Below, piece by piece: positions 1 through 8,565 of a stretch of DNA of 64,000 bases. The notes below the pieces were generated by a model. The model was not told the origin of the DNA. It ran no database searches and saw nothing but the letters and a program-made list of their open reading frames with translations. Both the position numbers and the translations under genes were made by a program. Every line of letters starts with the position of its first letter. The first letter of the stretch is position 1. Origin of the DNA: Phytobacter palmae (GTDB taxonomy: Bacteria; Pseudomonadota; Gammaproteobacteria; Enterobacterales; Enterobacteriaceae); contig FONB01000003.1 of the NCBI GenBank assembly GCA_900112785.1, positions 186,001 through 250,000 on the forward strand, in the 5' to 3' direction.

Positions 1-2
1 AG

Positions 3-89
3 GCATTGTGCAAGCCAACGGCAGATTCATCATGGGTTGAGTTCGTGCAGGATGCTTACAGCCGGGAGCATGACACGGCATTTATGTGA
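3..89 (+). CDS. possible 3' end of a truncated gene
   Basis: The first frame open from the window edge gives 28 codons ending in TGA and reads like ordinary coding sequence (ends ...REHDTAFM). The rest would lie outside the window. No family is recognised. It may be the tail of a phage or island gene, and it could equally be chance. Confidence 0.2.
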   Translation, partial: ALCKPTADSSWVEFVQDAYSREHDTAFM

Positions 90-559
90 GCACGTAAGGG
101 CAATGAAGGGCACATAAGATAAAGTGTGGGTTATCACGGAAAGGCTACCAGAATATAACCGTGAACCCCCGCACGAGTTGCTGAACATCTGATATCAGCA
201 GAGGAGCGACGCCAGTCAGGGTCTCAGCAAGTATCCGCTTCACTAATACCAGCGGTTATATTTAATATAAAAATATGAAACGATGAGAAACCATAAAAAT
301 GTAAGTCTGCCTGAATAGTCAGGAATGAATCGAATAAACAAAAAAGCCCCCGCGAGAATAAGTGCGACGGGTACTAAGTGAGAGTGGGCTTCCCACAGAA
401 ATATTAGAATTTTCTTCATCTTTTTAATAACTTATACAAGGTATCACCCGTTGTCTTTTCATTGTTACCGATTGATTATACTATATAAATTATCTTAATC
501 ATTTGTGGTTTAACAAGGAACTAAAGCATTTCAGGGTTTTTTGATACAGTATCCTGATA
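90..559. other. gene-poor AT-rich flank
   Basis: No convincing gene is seen on either strand. The stretch holds an AT-rich segment near 400-520 and a short inverted repeat GTATC-CT-GATAC at about 549-560. It is the outer flank of the island, on the side where E. coli carries yqjH, but nothing like yqjH is visible. It probably holds remnants of older insertions. Confidence 0.4.
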
Positions 560-858
560 CTACGCTGCATCCTGAAATTTGAGTTTGTTAGCCACAAGTG
601 ATGCTACTTGTGGCCTTGAATATAAAAGTATGCCATTTGCATACATCGATGACATACAGTTAACCAACTTTTTGTGTGATTCGAAAAGCACAGCGCTACT
701 GAGTGGCAGATTTGCGATAGACATGGATAGCGCCCGTCTGCTGGACTTCTCCGCATACTCATAGGCTTTATCACCTGTTTTTTTGAGCAGTTCTGCAAGA
801 GTCGAACTTTTTTTTCTCCAGTTTGTTTAAGGGCTTTCCTGAAATAGGTTCCTGCCAT
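560..858 (-). pseudogene. unrecognised small gene broken by a frameshift in an A-tract
   Basis: Reading leftward from ATG at 858, the frame begins MAGTYFRKALKQTGEKK and then hits a run of eight A (T808-815 on the plus strand). Adding one base there joins it to a second open frame (STLAELLKKTGDKAYEYAEK and onward) that runs to TAG at 560-562. The repaired product would be about 99 aa, mostly helical and charged. I do not recognise the family. A perfect 9-bp hairpin (591-599 with 606-614) lies inside the 3' part. A sequencing slip in the homopolymer is an alternative to real decay, and no strong ribosome site precedes the ATG. Confidence 0.35.
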
Positions 859-1109
859 ATCAATCGCGATATTATTTCGATGATATATTTTCTGCTACAG
901 CTCAATGTGAGCGTCGGTCTTCATACTTTTAATCGTTCCCATATTGGAAACATGTATTTTTCATAATGCTCTTGTTAGCGCCACTGCTAATTTCATCTCT
1001 GACTGCAACTTCATCTTTGCGTAGCTGTCTGCTGCTCTTGCGAGTCTCGTTGTAGTACGATTAACCTGTTAATCATCGAGCAACATCGGCAGAGGGAGTA
1101 AGGAAGATA

Positions 1110-1364
1110 ATGAAAAAGGGCGGCAATAAGATTATTTATTTTTTGGTAGTGGTTGTTTGCTTCCTGTTTTTTCCGGAAATAGTAATTCGCGTACTCACTC
1201 CTGAACAATTTGCGCGATTAAGTGATTTGACAAGCCTGGGGGGTTTGTTCAGCCACCTTTTTTCTGTCATGATTTTTCTCGGTCTGGTTTCTATTTTGCT
1301 GGGGGTGCTGGCCATCTGCGTTTCGAAAAAAATTTATCGGCATCTGATACGCTCCAGAAGCTAA
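1110..1364 (+). CDS. hypothetical small membrane protein
   Basis: This is an 84-aa product with two predicted membrane segments, about residues 8-28 (IIYFLVVVVCFLFF) and 49-70 (LFSVMIFLGLVSILLGVLAI), followed by a basic tail. A purine-rich AGGAAG lies about 6 bases before the ATG, which supports translation. No family is recognised and no neighbour suggests a role. It stands alone between decayed sequence and the island end, outside the ileX repeats. Confidence 0.5.
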   Translation: MKKGGNKIIYFLVVVVCFLFFPEIVIRVLTPEQFARLSDLTSLGGLFSHLFSVMIFLGLVSILLGVLAICVSKKIYRHLIRSRS

Positions 1365-1676
1365 TCGACGTATTACCGTGCGGCTCTTTTTCTGTGCATG
1401 CCTTAAACGCATTATTTTGTATGCGTCCGGTAATTTTTTAATCGGCACCGAGGTCAGTGCTGGCAAGGCTCCTGTGACCTGATGCAACTGCATTAAAATC
1501 GTTCTTCGCGGCGGGGATAGGGCTGCGCTCTGGGGCGGTTATTTGTTAGCGAGACGGTGACGCTACTATCTGGCTGTTGATGAGCAAAGGGTCAATCTGG
1601 CCGGGAACTCAAAAAAATGCATGAACTCAAGGGGCTGTTTACACTAGCGCCATTTGATTGCCGCCTGGTAATCGGA
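1365..1676. other. non-coding flank
   Basis: No gene or RNA is recognised. The stretch lies between the small membrane protein gene and the terminator that probably belonged to ileX before the island inserted. Confidence 0.4.
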
Positions 1677-1706
1677 AAATAAAAAAGCCACTTTAGAAAG
1701 TGGCTT
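1677..1706 (-). terminator. rho-independent terminator, probably the original ileX terminator
   Basis: Read leftward, the stem GCCACTTT/AAAGTGGC (arms 1697-1704 and 1687-1694) is followed by a run of T. It lies about 25 bases past the displaced tRNA 3' end at 1732, in the right orientation and distance to have ended ileX transcripts before insertion. Confidence 0.7.
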
Positions 1707-1729
1707 AACGATATGATTTTAATGCTAAA

Positions 1730-1779
1730 ATTTGGTGGCCCCTGCTGGGTTTGAACCAGCGACCAAGCGATTATGAGTC
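1730..1779 (-). repeat. attL: displaced 3' half of tRNA-Ile2
   Basis: This 50-bp copy of the 3' half of ileX (anticodon arm, variable loop, T arm, acceptor end and CCA, read leftward) matches 32565-32614 except at two positions. The two differences form one base pair of the T stem: C-G here and T-A at the right end. The T-stem arms here (CTGG/CCAG) match E. coli ileX as I remember it, so this is probably the native end pushed aside by integration. Confidence 0.9.
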
Positions 1780-1905
1780 ATAAAATCGACATGTTTCTAA
1801 TCGTTCGTCATTGACGCTTCTTGTATTTTTAATTGTCTATAATCAATCGTTTATGATGTTGTTTTTGTTTCTGATTGGTTGTCTCGTCTCCCCATTGTAC
1901 TATCG

Positions 1906-1950
1906 TTACCTGACCCATTACCTGACCCAAAATGGGCATCGGGTCAGGTA
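1906..1950. repeat. TACCTGACCC repeats near the left end
   Basis: Two direct copies of ACCTGACCC lie 12 bp apart in 1906-1928, and an inverted copy (GGGTCAGGTA) lies at 1941-1950, immediately upstream of the integrase gene. The 23-bp double motif is identical to 32487-32509 at the other end. The placement suggests arm-type sites for integrase or binding sites for the AlpA-type directionality factor. The inverted copy could let the integrase regulate its own promoter. Confidence 0.6.
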
Positions 1951-1976
1951 ACGCTTATCCTTAGAAAGGTAACCTC

Positions 1977-3293
1977 ATGGCCGCTAATCTTACCGAGACT
2001 GCTATACGTGGATTGAAGACAAAAAGCACGTCGTACTACGTGTGGAGCAACAGCGCTCAGCGTGGTACCGGCAGGCTTGGCGTTAAGGTTCAGCCTTCAG
2101 GCAGCAAGGTTTTTTATTTCCGTTACTACGTTGAGAAAGGGAAGAAAGAAAAATTCATTCAGTTAGGCATCTGGCCTGAGATGAAACTGGTGACGGCCAA
2201 CGAGCTGGCGAAAAAGTACGGAGCCTGGCTTGTTGAAGGAAAAGAACCCCAGCAAGAACTTGAGCAACAACGCCTGGCCGAGCAGCACATCATGCAGCTT
2301 CATCGCTCGCAGGGATCGTTTAAAGAATTGGTGCATGGTTACGTTAATAAGATGAAGCTCGACAATAAGCGGACCTGGGCCGATGTACTGAAGCGTCTTG
2401 AAAAAGAGTGCTATTCAGTCATTCCTTGCGAGACCAAAGCGAAAGATGTCACGCCCTTACAGATCAAAACGATCTTGTCAGGCATTATCCAGCGTGATGC
2501 GGTGGTACATGCAAATCGAATTCGTTCCTATCTGATGGCGGCATTCAACTACGGGCTTAAAGCCGATAACGATCCGATGAATACCCGCGTGGGCATTACG
2601 TTCGGGCTTGAGGTTAATCCAGTATCGGCCATACCGAAGCAGTCCTCGGCGGAGAAAGTGGGTGATACATGGTTAACTCTGGAAGAGCTTCGTTTTGTCA
2701 TGGAACAGTTCGCTCAGGCAACTAACGTTGGGCCGCTGATGCAGCACCTAATCCGCTTCTGTGTTTATGCTGGCGGGCAGCGCCCGTTTGAAATGATTGC
2801 CAGCCAATGGAGCGCGATTGACTGGCAGCAAAAGACGCTATTGGTCATAGCCGATGTATCGAAAAACAAGCGTGAGCACCTGATCCCGCTGACTGAATCG
2901 GCACTACAGGAATTAGCCTCAGTGAAAGAGCTGACTAAGGAGAGTAACAGTCCCTACATCTTTCCACTCTCGACCAATGCCGAGCGTCCAGTACGTACCG
3001 ACAGCCTTGCACGTTCCATTATGTATTTTCGGGCCTTTAATCCCGAGTTTAAAGTTTTTACAGCACGAGATTTACGTCGCACCTGCAAAACGCTGATGGG
3101 GGAGGCGGGGATCAGCAAAGAGATCCGCGACCGAATCCAGAATCACGCTTTGAATGACGTCAGCTCGAAACACTATGATCGTTATGATTACTTGCCTGAA
3201 AAGCGTAGGGCGCTTGAGATCTGGGAAGAGCGGGTTAACAACTATCAGCGACAGCAGGAAAACAACGTTGTGAACTTGTTTGGGCGGAGGTAA
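1977..3293 (+). CDS. int: tyrosine recombinase (island integrase)
   Basis: This 438-aa integrase integrates and excises the element at ileX. The N-terminal part (about 1-100) is the DUF4102 arm-binding domain (residues 38-49 include VQPSGSKVFYFR). A core-binding domain follows at about 110-210, then the catalytic domain. Catalytic residues visible are Arg in GGQRPFE (about 268), ARDLRRT (about 362-368, with Arg where many relatives have His), His in QNHAL and the nucleophile Tyr in SSKHYDRYDY (about 400). The ATG follows AAAGGT, with attL about 200 bp upstream. The gene sits next to the displaced tRNA copy, not the intact tRNA, which is the less common layout. Its last codons contain the ribosome site of fic. 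Confidence 0.95.
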   Translation: MAANLTETAIRGLKTKSTSYYVWSNSAQRGTGRLGVKVQPSGSKVFYFRYYVEKGKKEKFIQLGIWPEMKLVTANELAKKYGAWLVEGKEPQQELEQQRLAEQHIMQLHRSQGSFKELVHGYVNKMKLDNKRTWADVLKRLEKECYSVIPCETKAKDVTPLQIKTILSGIIQRDAVVHANRIRSYLMAAFNYGLKADNDPMNTRVGITFGLEVNPVSAIPKQSSAEKVGDTWLTLEELRFVMEQFAQATNVGPLMQHLIRFCVYAGGQRPFEMIASQWSAIDWQQKTLLVIADVSKNKREHLIPLTESALQELASVKELTKESNSPYIFPLSTNAERPVRTDSLARSIMYFRAFNPEFKVFTARDLRRTCKTLMGEAGISKEIRDRIQNHALNDVSSKHYDRYDYLPEKRRALEIWEERVNNYQRQQENNVVNLFGRR

Positions 3294-3297
3294 GAGC

Positions 3298-3912
3298 TTG
3301 GCAAAATATGAGCTAAATTCAGCAGAAGAGCGTTATCAGCCGGGCTCTGGAGATTTAGTGCTGGCTAATAAGCTGGGAATCATTGATGAAGAGGAAATGG
3401 AGGCGCTGGAATCAGGCTTGCTGCTGATGCTTTATGAACAGCTATTTATCGAAGGCCAGCCGCCAGCGGTGCTGGCTTTTGAGCACATCAGTGGGTGGCA
3501 TCGCCAATGGCTGGGGAATGTGTATGACTGGGCTGGGAGGTTACGTAATGCCAACTTGGCTAAGGATGGTTTCCAGTTTGCTGCTGCCGACAGGATTCCG
3601 CTTCTTCTTGATGGTTTCGAGAAGCAGTTTCTCGCTCGGTCTGGTGAACTGAAATCCATGGCTCGTCCGGAGCTGGTAAGTTATCTGGCTGAATGCCATG
3701 TGGAGTTTATTTTGATCCATCCATTCAGAGAAGGTAACGGGCGTCTGTCGCGACTGCTTTGTGATGTACTGTCGGTTCTGGCGGGGAAGGGCTTACTGGA
3801 CTACAGTCTTTGGGATGAGCACAAGGCGTTTTACTTCAAGGCAATACAGGCAGGCGTATCAGGGAACTACAGCCCTATGATGCAACTGGTGAATGATATC
3901 TTACCAGATTAA
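3298..3912 (+). CDS. fic: Fic-domain protein, probable AMPylating toxin
   Basis: This is a 204-aa Fic protein. The catalytic motif HPFREGNGRLSR (residues 141-152) has the invariant His, acidic residue, Gly-Asn-Gly and both Arg needed to transfer AMP from ATP to a protein target. I chose TTG at 3298 because GGAGG (3286-3290) sits seven bases before it. An upstream in-frame TTG at 3280 would put the ribosome site inside the gene. Translation is probably coupled to the integrase, whose stop is four bases upstream. I see no SxxxE(G/N) inhibitory helix at either end of this protein, so inhibition would need a partner. The convergent small gene at 3909-4055 carries such a motif. Confidence 0.9.
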   Translation: MAKYELNSAEERYQPGSGDLVLANKLGIIDEEEMEALESGLLLMLYEQLFIEGQPPAVLAFEHISGWHRQWLGNVYDWAGRLRNANLAKDGFQFAAADRIPLLLDGFEKQFLARSGELKSMARPELVSYLAECHVEFILIHPFREGNGRLSRLLCDVLSVLAGKGLLDYSLWDEHKAFYFKAIQAGVSGNYSPMMQLVNDILPD

Positions 3913-4055
3913 CGGGCAAGGCCGACGGCTTTCGCTTGTGCCTGATTTTTTTTGAGTTGCTGCTCAATCTTTTGCACAGAAACACCGGTTTCGATCGCGG
4001 TTGAGCTGGCAACGGCGCGATAGATTTGGGCTTTTGTTACAGGTGTTTTCTTCAT
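3909..4055 (-). CDS. 48-aa putative Fic antitoxin, convergent with fic
   Basis: This short gene reads leftward from ATG at 4055 to TAA at 3909 and overlaps the fic stop by four bases. The 48-aa product begins MKKTPVTKAQIYRAV, then has ASSTAIETG (residues 16-24), and ends in a basic helical segment. SSTAIET resembles the Fic inhibitory motif (S/T)xxxE(G/N): Ser then Glu five residues on, with Thr where Gly or Asn is usual. In class I Fic systems a separate small antitoxin supplies this helix. The size, motif and location make an antitoxin role likely, but the sequence does not resemble YhfG/FicA as I remember it, and the convergent layout is unusual. Confidence 0.6.
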   Translation of the reverse strand: MKKTPVTKAQIYRAVASSTAIETGVSVQKIEQQLKKNQAQAKAVGLAR

Positions 4056-4208
4056 GATGCTGTGTTCTCTTAAGTTAATCTGGAAATTTTAGAGGGTAAC
4101 GGGGCTGCTTGCAAGGCATAGACTGAATGCCACTTTTCAGTTATATAAATCAATATATAAAGCACATATAGCGCAAGCAGCCAAGCGTCACACAGGACGA
4201 CAAGTCGA

Positions 4209-4997
4209 ATGACATTAAAGCGGCCCGATTTTTACCCTCTGTCAATGGCATCTGAAAAGTGCCATATCATGTCTGAAAATTTACTGAATGATTGGCTTGA
4301 TCATAAAGTTCCACTCTACATTCGGTTGGATGCTTTGCCATGCCAGATCGTCAGGTACCTTGGTGGAGGCCAATTTCTTCTTAAAGATTGGGAGAGGAAA
4401 ATTAAATCAGGCATGGATTATTATCAGCATGAAAAAATGCCAGAGTTTAAAATAAGGCATTTTTACCCGGAGAAAAATGCAGAAATTGAATCTCGACTTC
4501 TGGAAGGTGACTTGGGGATATGTCGTTATTCCTACAATGGGCATGCACATGGTTACTGGCGGGTAAAGGCTACGCCAGTGACTCGTTTTGCTGAAGACCA
4601 TTACGTGCTAACGGATATGGATACTGTCAGAGAAAATAATAATATTGCAGGTGCGATTACGGTATATGGTAAAGATGATAGAGATTATTTGATATTTCCA
4701 AGTAAAATTTTTCGAGATAAATCAGAACTGTTTTTTGATGCAAATGAATTGTCACCACAAAGTGTAGAAAGCATGCCCGGCGTGAAAAAAGAAAAACAAA
4801 CCCGCATTTCTAGGCCAGAAAGAATAGCCCTATATGTCATGCTGAAAGAGCATTATCTTGATGGCAATGGTGAGGTCAATTTTTCAAAAATGGCGGAGAT
4901 GCTTACTGTGGCATCCAAAAAATATGGATTCAGTGACTCATTCAGTGATGATACTATTGCGGACTGGATAAAACGTTTTGAAGGTAAAAGATTATAA
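4209..4997 (+). CDS. hypothetical island protein
   Basis: This 262-aa protein belongs to no family I recognise. It is soluble, with no signal peptide or membrane segment. The first 170 residues look like a compact mixed fold, and the last 75 (from about SRPERIALYVMLKEHYLDG) are helical with a helix-turn-helix feel (NFSKMAEMLTVASKKYGF). AGGAC lies upstream of the ATG at 4209. In-frame ATGs at 4248 and 4269 are alternatives. It lies between the fic pair and alpA, a slot where CP4-57-like islands usually carry small unknown genes. Confidence 0.6.
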   Translation: MTLKRPDFYPLSMASEKCHIMSENLLNDWLDHKVPLYIRLDALPCQIVRYLGGGQFLLKDWERKIKSGMDYYQHEKMPEFKIRHFYPEKNAEIESRLLEGDLGICRYSYNGHAHGYWRVKATPVTRFAEDHYVLTDMDTVRENNNIAGAITVYGKDDRDYLIFPSKIFRDKSELFFDANELSPQSVESMPGVKKEKQTRISRPERIALYVMLKEHYLDGNGEVNFSKMAEMLTVASKKYGFSDSFSDDTIADWIKRFEGKRL

Positions 4998-5222
4998 AAA
5001 TTCATTAGCCAACATCCCACTGATGGCAAATCAGCCAGAATGGCTATAAGTCCATTTTAAAGATGAGACAATAGTCTACACGCGCTAAAGCCAGTTGAAT
5101 AGCCATCCACAGCAACCGCATTAAGCCCCGCAATAAGCGCTGACACCTTAATAAGGGATTAACCGCTTTCATTCACTTACCCATCTGCGACATGCTGCTT
5201 TCAATGAAACAAAGGAGGCAGT

Positions 5223-5462
5223 ATGAGTACAACGTCTATCATTCCAACCCCTGAACAACGGCTACAGATTTTGCATATCTACGGTGAGAAAGGTGACCGT
5301 CTGGTACGGGAAAAAGAGCGCCAGTATATCACTTCGATTTCTCGCTCGACAGCTTGGAAGCTCGAAAAGGCTGGGAAGTTTCCTCAACGTAAGGCACTTG
5401 GGGCTAAGTCGTGTGGCTGGTTACTTAGCGATCTTCTTTACTGGATTAATGTACGAGGATGA
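5223..5462 (+). CDS. alpA: AlpA-family regulator / excision factor
   Basis: This 79-aa MerR/AlpA-type DNA-binding protein has the winged helix core RQYITSISRSTAWKLEKAGKFPQRKALG, in which ISRSTAW is the recognition helix and KAGKFPQRK the wing. Family members such as CP4-57 AlpA act as recombination directionality factors and activate the integrase gene. The gene has a strong AAAGGAGG seven bases before ATG. It is followed by yfjI as in CP4-57. It is a good candidate to bind the TACCTGACCC repeats at the element ends, which is inference. Confidence 0.88.
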   Translation: MSTTSIIPTPEQRLQILHIYGEKGDRLVREKERQYITSISRSTAWKLEKAGKFPQRKALGAKSCGWLLSDLLYWINVRG

Positions 5463-5582
5463 TCTTAATCTTTTAGTATTTTTTCCCCAATGGTTGGGAG
5501 TGCATCTTGCTATTTCCACTATTAATAGCGGAATAGCAACTCAACCGAAGGTACTTTTGACATTAAATGATGATGAGGTTTT

Positions 5583-7007
5583 ATGTCTGGAGATCGAAAG
5601 TTCCCTATACATGTGTTCCCCACAAGCGTGAGAAATGCAATTTATGAAGTAGTGCAACATACTCAGGCACCACTTGCCATGGTTGCCGCAGAAATGCTTG
5701 GCGTTATTTCTCTTGCTTGTCAGAACCGAATTGATGTTTGTAGGTTGAATAATCTACGTAGCCCGACATCACTTTTTATTGTGACAATTGCGGAGTCAGG
5801 GGAAAGGAAAAGCACGGTAAGTAAGTTGTTAATGAAACCGATTTACCAGCTGGAAGAACGTTTATTCGAGCAATATAAAAAGGATCTTATTAAATGGCAG
5901 TATAAAGTAAAGATTTTCAAGGCAGAGGAGAAAGCCTTGATGTCAAAAATGAAGTCAGAGATCCGTGGTGGCAAAGATCCAACCATAACACATGAAAGTC
6001 TGAGTATGCTGCAAGATAGTTATCCTGTTGAACCGGTCAGATGCAAGTTGATGTTTAATGACACCACCCCATCGGCGATAAAAGAGTATCTCTGTGGTGA
6101 CTGGCGATCAGTTGGCATTTTATCAGATGAGGCTGGGTCCATATTTAATGGCTATGCATTAAATGAATTACCTTTTGTCAACAAAATGTGGGATGGCGCA
6201 ACGTATTCAGTCGAAAGGAAAAACGCGCCTGAGAGGTTAATAAGAAATGCTAGATTGACATTATCACTGCAGGTTCAACCTGTAGTTATTAATAGATATA
6301 TTGAAAGAAAAGGGGATGTAGCAAAAGGGATAGGCTTTTTTGCTCGTACGCTTATTAGTCGTCCCTTTTCAACACAAGGATATAGACAAATAACTAACCC
6401 TGTTATCTCAAGTGAACATTTACCTCTGTTCCATGAGCGATTAATGGAGATCGTCAACGAGGGTATTATAAAAAAAGATGAACGTATCTGCTTGCATTTC
6501 TCATCAGAAGCTGCTGAGCGATGGATTGCATTTTATAATCAAGTTGAAACAGAAATGCGGTTAATTGGATTTCTTTCAGACTTTAAAGATTATGCATCTA
6601 AAATCGCTGAAAATATGGCAAGGGTTGCGGCATTATTACACTATTTTAATGGTGATGAAGGAGACATATCTCTAACCGCTGCAGAAGCTGCTATAGAGAT
6701 CAGCGCATGGTACGCAGATGAGTATATAAAATTATTTTCCAAACAGCAGGAGCTGTATGTGGTTAATACAGATGCAAATGAGCTTTATTGGTGGATAAAA
6801 GAGTACTGTAATAAAAATTTTGTACCTTACATTAGGAAAAATACAATACTGCAATATGGACCCAATCGGTTTAGGGATCGTAATAGAACGAATGAATTAC
6901 TAAGCACACTTTACTCACAAGGTAAAATAAGCACCTATAAAAAAGGTAAAACTCTTTTTATCCAACCAGAAAGTATTGGGGTGTTATTTAAAACGGCGCT
7001 TTGCTAG
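5583..7007 (+). CDS. yfjI: YfjI-like DUF3987 protein
   Basis: This 474-aa protein belongs to the DUF3987 group (E. coli CP4-57 YfjI), thought to be related to primase-helicase proteins of satellite elements. The N-terminal half has a P-loop-like segment in VTIAESGERKSTVSKLLMKP (about 76-95), where the Lys-Ser-Thr pattern replaces a canonical GKS/T. The middle has an acidic strand VGILSDEAGSIF, and the C-terminus is helical. The gene lies between alpA and yfjJ as in CP4-57. A role in element replication is likely by context but untested. The region is notably AT-rich. Confidence 0.8.
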   Translation: MSGDRKFPIHVFPTSVRNAIYEVVQHTQAPLAMVAAEMLGVISLACQNRIDVCRLNNLRSPTSLFIVTIAESGERKSTVSKLLMKPIYQLEERLFEQYKKDLIKWQYKVKIFKAEEKALMSKMKSEIRGGKDPTITHESLSMLQDSYPVEPVRCKLMFNDTTPSAIKEYLCGDWRSVGILSDEAGSIFNGYALNELPFVNKMWDGATYSVERKNAPERLIRNARLTLSLQVQPVVINRYIERKGDVAKGIGFFARTLISRPFSTQGYRQITNPVISSEHLPLFHERLMEIVNEGIIKKDERICLHFSSEAAERWIAFYNQVETEMRLIGFLSDFKDYASKIAENMARVAALLHYFNGDEGDISLTAAEAAIEISAWYADEYIKLFSKQQELYVVNTDANELYWWIKEYCNKNFVPYIRKNTILQYGPNRFRDRNRTNELLSTLYSQGKISTYKKGKTLFIQPESIGVLFKTALC

Positions 7008-7170
7008 CGAAGTCTAATAAGTTATTTATTCACTCTTACTAATTGCAGAGTTGTTTTTATCAGTCATTAAAGGCTATGGCTGCCCTTTGCTTAAATTTAC
7101 ATGTAGGAAAGGTAATATATAGCTGATTAGAACTAACGTGTAAACAACTTTCAATAAATAGCTACTAATA

Positions 7171-7194
7171 TATCCCTGTGACATCACAGGGATA
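7171..7194. repeat. perfect inverted repeat upstream of yfjJ
   Basis: TATCCCTGTG and CACAGGGATA (7171-7180 and 7185-7194) pair perfectly across a four-base loop, 20 bp before the yfjJ ATG. No T run follows, so it looks more like an operator or a leader hairpin than a terminator. If yfjJ is a replication protein, it could also be a replication origin hairpin. Confidence 0.45.
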
Positions 7195-7213
7195 GTTAAT
7201 CTAGGGATGTATT

Positions 7214-7834
7214 ATGAAATTATACCAAGGCTCTCATGGCGATCACATCCTCGCCTACCGAGAAAGAATTGCTCAGACAGTTAGTAACGCTATTAAGCAG
7301 TTTCCACGGACTATGGCAATAAGAGTTGATCTTCATTACCCACCTATTTTGGATAATGGTGATACGGTATGCTGCTTTCCTAATCTTGAACCAGGTGCAA
7401 TATCTCGTTTTCTGGATTCGCTTAAAGCGATTCTGGAAGCGCATGAGCATCGCAGAAAGTTTGCAGGAATCAGAGTTAACAAAAATGTTGTACGCAATGT
7501 CTGGGCAAGAGAATACTCGAAGAGTGGAAAATGCCATTTCCATATCTGCTTATTTTTTAACAAGGATGCTTACTACCATCTGGGACATATTCAGCACAGT
7601 GGTACACTTAGCAACATGATAGTCAGAGCTTGGTATAGTGCTCTCGCCCTGGAACTTGAAGATTGTCGTGGGGTTGTACATTTTCCGAACAATTGCCGGT
7701 ATGTGCTTAACGTAAATGCTCCTGATTTTGACATCATATACAATGAGTTACTTGACCGACTGGATTACTTGACCAAGCTCGATACGAAGGTATTTGGTGT
7801 GGGAGATAGGAGTTTCGGATGTAGTCGGGGATAA
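7214..7834 (+). CDS. yfjJ: YfjJ/YagK-family protein (inovirus Gp2-like)
   Basis: This 206-aa protein belongs to the YagK/YfjJ family, related to the replication initiators of filamentous phages and small satellites. The segment GKCHFHICLFFNKDAYYHLG (about 109-128) contains the His-x-His pattern of rolling-circle and HUH-type initiators, and Tyr residues follow in AYYHLG and later in AWYSAL. It follows yfjI as in CP4-57. Whether it still nicks DNA cannot be told from sequence. The gene ends facing the restriction operon across a shared hairpin. Confidence 0.75.
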   Translation: MKLYQGSHGDHILAYRERIAQTVSNAIKQFPRTMAIRVDLHYPPILDNGDTVCCFPNLEPGAISRFLDSLKAILEAHEHRRKFAGIRVNKNVVRNVWAREYSKSGKCHFHICLFFNKDAYYHLGHIQHSGTLSNMIVRAWYSALALELEDCRGVVHFPNNCRYVLNVNAPDFDIIYNELLDRLDYLTKLDTKVFGVGDRSFGCSRG

Positions 7835-7847
7835 TTTTTACTGCAAT

Positions 7848-7871
7848 GGCCTTTCTTATGCGAGAAAGGCC
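7848..7871. terminator. hairpin between convergent genes
   Basis: GGCCTTTCT and AGAAAGGCC pair across six bases between the end of yfjJ and the end of the leftward restriction operon. The flanks have only short A/T runs, so it may be a weak bidirectional terminator. Confidence 0.55.
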
Positions 7872-7902
7872 AAATTAAACCAGATAACGTTAATTATTTA
7901 AC

Positions 7903-8550
7903 TTATTCACTTACTGCAATCTGCGCTTTGGTCAAAAATATAGCATCCAAAATTTTTGTAGATTGCAATAGCTTCTCAAGAGCTGTTTGCAATGGAAAAA
8001 ATACTTCATGTTCCACTGGAAACTCACCATGCTCTTTCCAGCACTCAGTGAGTAAATTAAGTTCAATCGTGACAGGTAGGAAATAGTTACCTTTCCCTTG
8101 TTCCAATAGCCCTAGTGTCTGCAGTTGCTCACGGTAGGATTGCTGAACATTACTCGCATAGCTAGCAATCTTTTTGACTCCACCAAAATACCCAGCATTC
8201 AATTTAAACTCAAAACCAAACTGTCCCTGCTCGGTTCCCGTACCCGTCAGGACGGCTAAAATATAATCATTTCCTTCAGTAACAGTCGAACTGTTTTCAA
8301 ACCAATATTTGCAGTTAACGCCTTCAATGACCCAGGCTGGATGGGCCAGCCAACAATAATCCTGATGTTCGTAATTTGCTTTACCTACCCAGCTGTTGTC
8401 TTTCATAAATCGTTCAACACACTGATCAAAGCTTTTCCAGAAGGCAGGGCTTAAATGCTGTTCAAAATAAACAACAGCTTCGTTAAACATCTTTAGTTGC
8501 GAAAGAATCAGTATACCGGCCTGACGTTCTGCATCGCTGTGTGGATTCAT
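7903..8550 (-). CDS. unknown last gene of the type I restriction operon
   Basis: This 215-aa soluble protein is not recognised. It has a helical N-terminus (residues 1-50), a middle rich in aromatic residues and strands (YCWLAHPAWVIEG, CKYWFENSSTV, GQFGFEFKLNAGYFGG), and a helical C-terminus. It starts 15 bases after the PD-(D/E)XK nuclease gene and so is probably co-transcribed with it. The pairing suggests an immunity, partner or sensor protein for that nuclease, which is inference from position only. Confidence 0.7.
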   Translation of the reverse strand: MNPHSDAERQAGILILSQLKMFNEAVVYFEQHLSPAFWKSFDQCVERFMKDNSWVGKANYEHQDYCWLAHPAWVIEGVNCKYWFENSSTVTEGNDYILAVLTGTGTEQGQFGFEFKLNAGYFGGVKKIASYASNVQQSYREQLQTLGLLEQGKGNYFLPVTIELNLLTECWKEHGEFPVEHEVFFPLQTALEKLLQSTKILDAIFLTKAQIAVSE

Positions 8551-8565
8551 GTCTAATCCCTTAAA

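Noticed and set aside
1733-1779. second tRNA gene at the left end
   Set aside because: Only the 3' half is present; the D arm and 5' acceptor strand are absent, so it is an attachment repeat.
5284-5631. 115-aa frame overlapping alpA
   Set aside because: AlpA has a strong ribosome site and a known fold, so this is an out-of-frame shadow.
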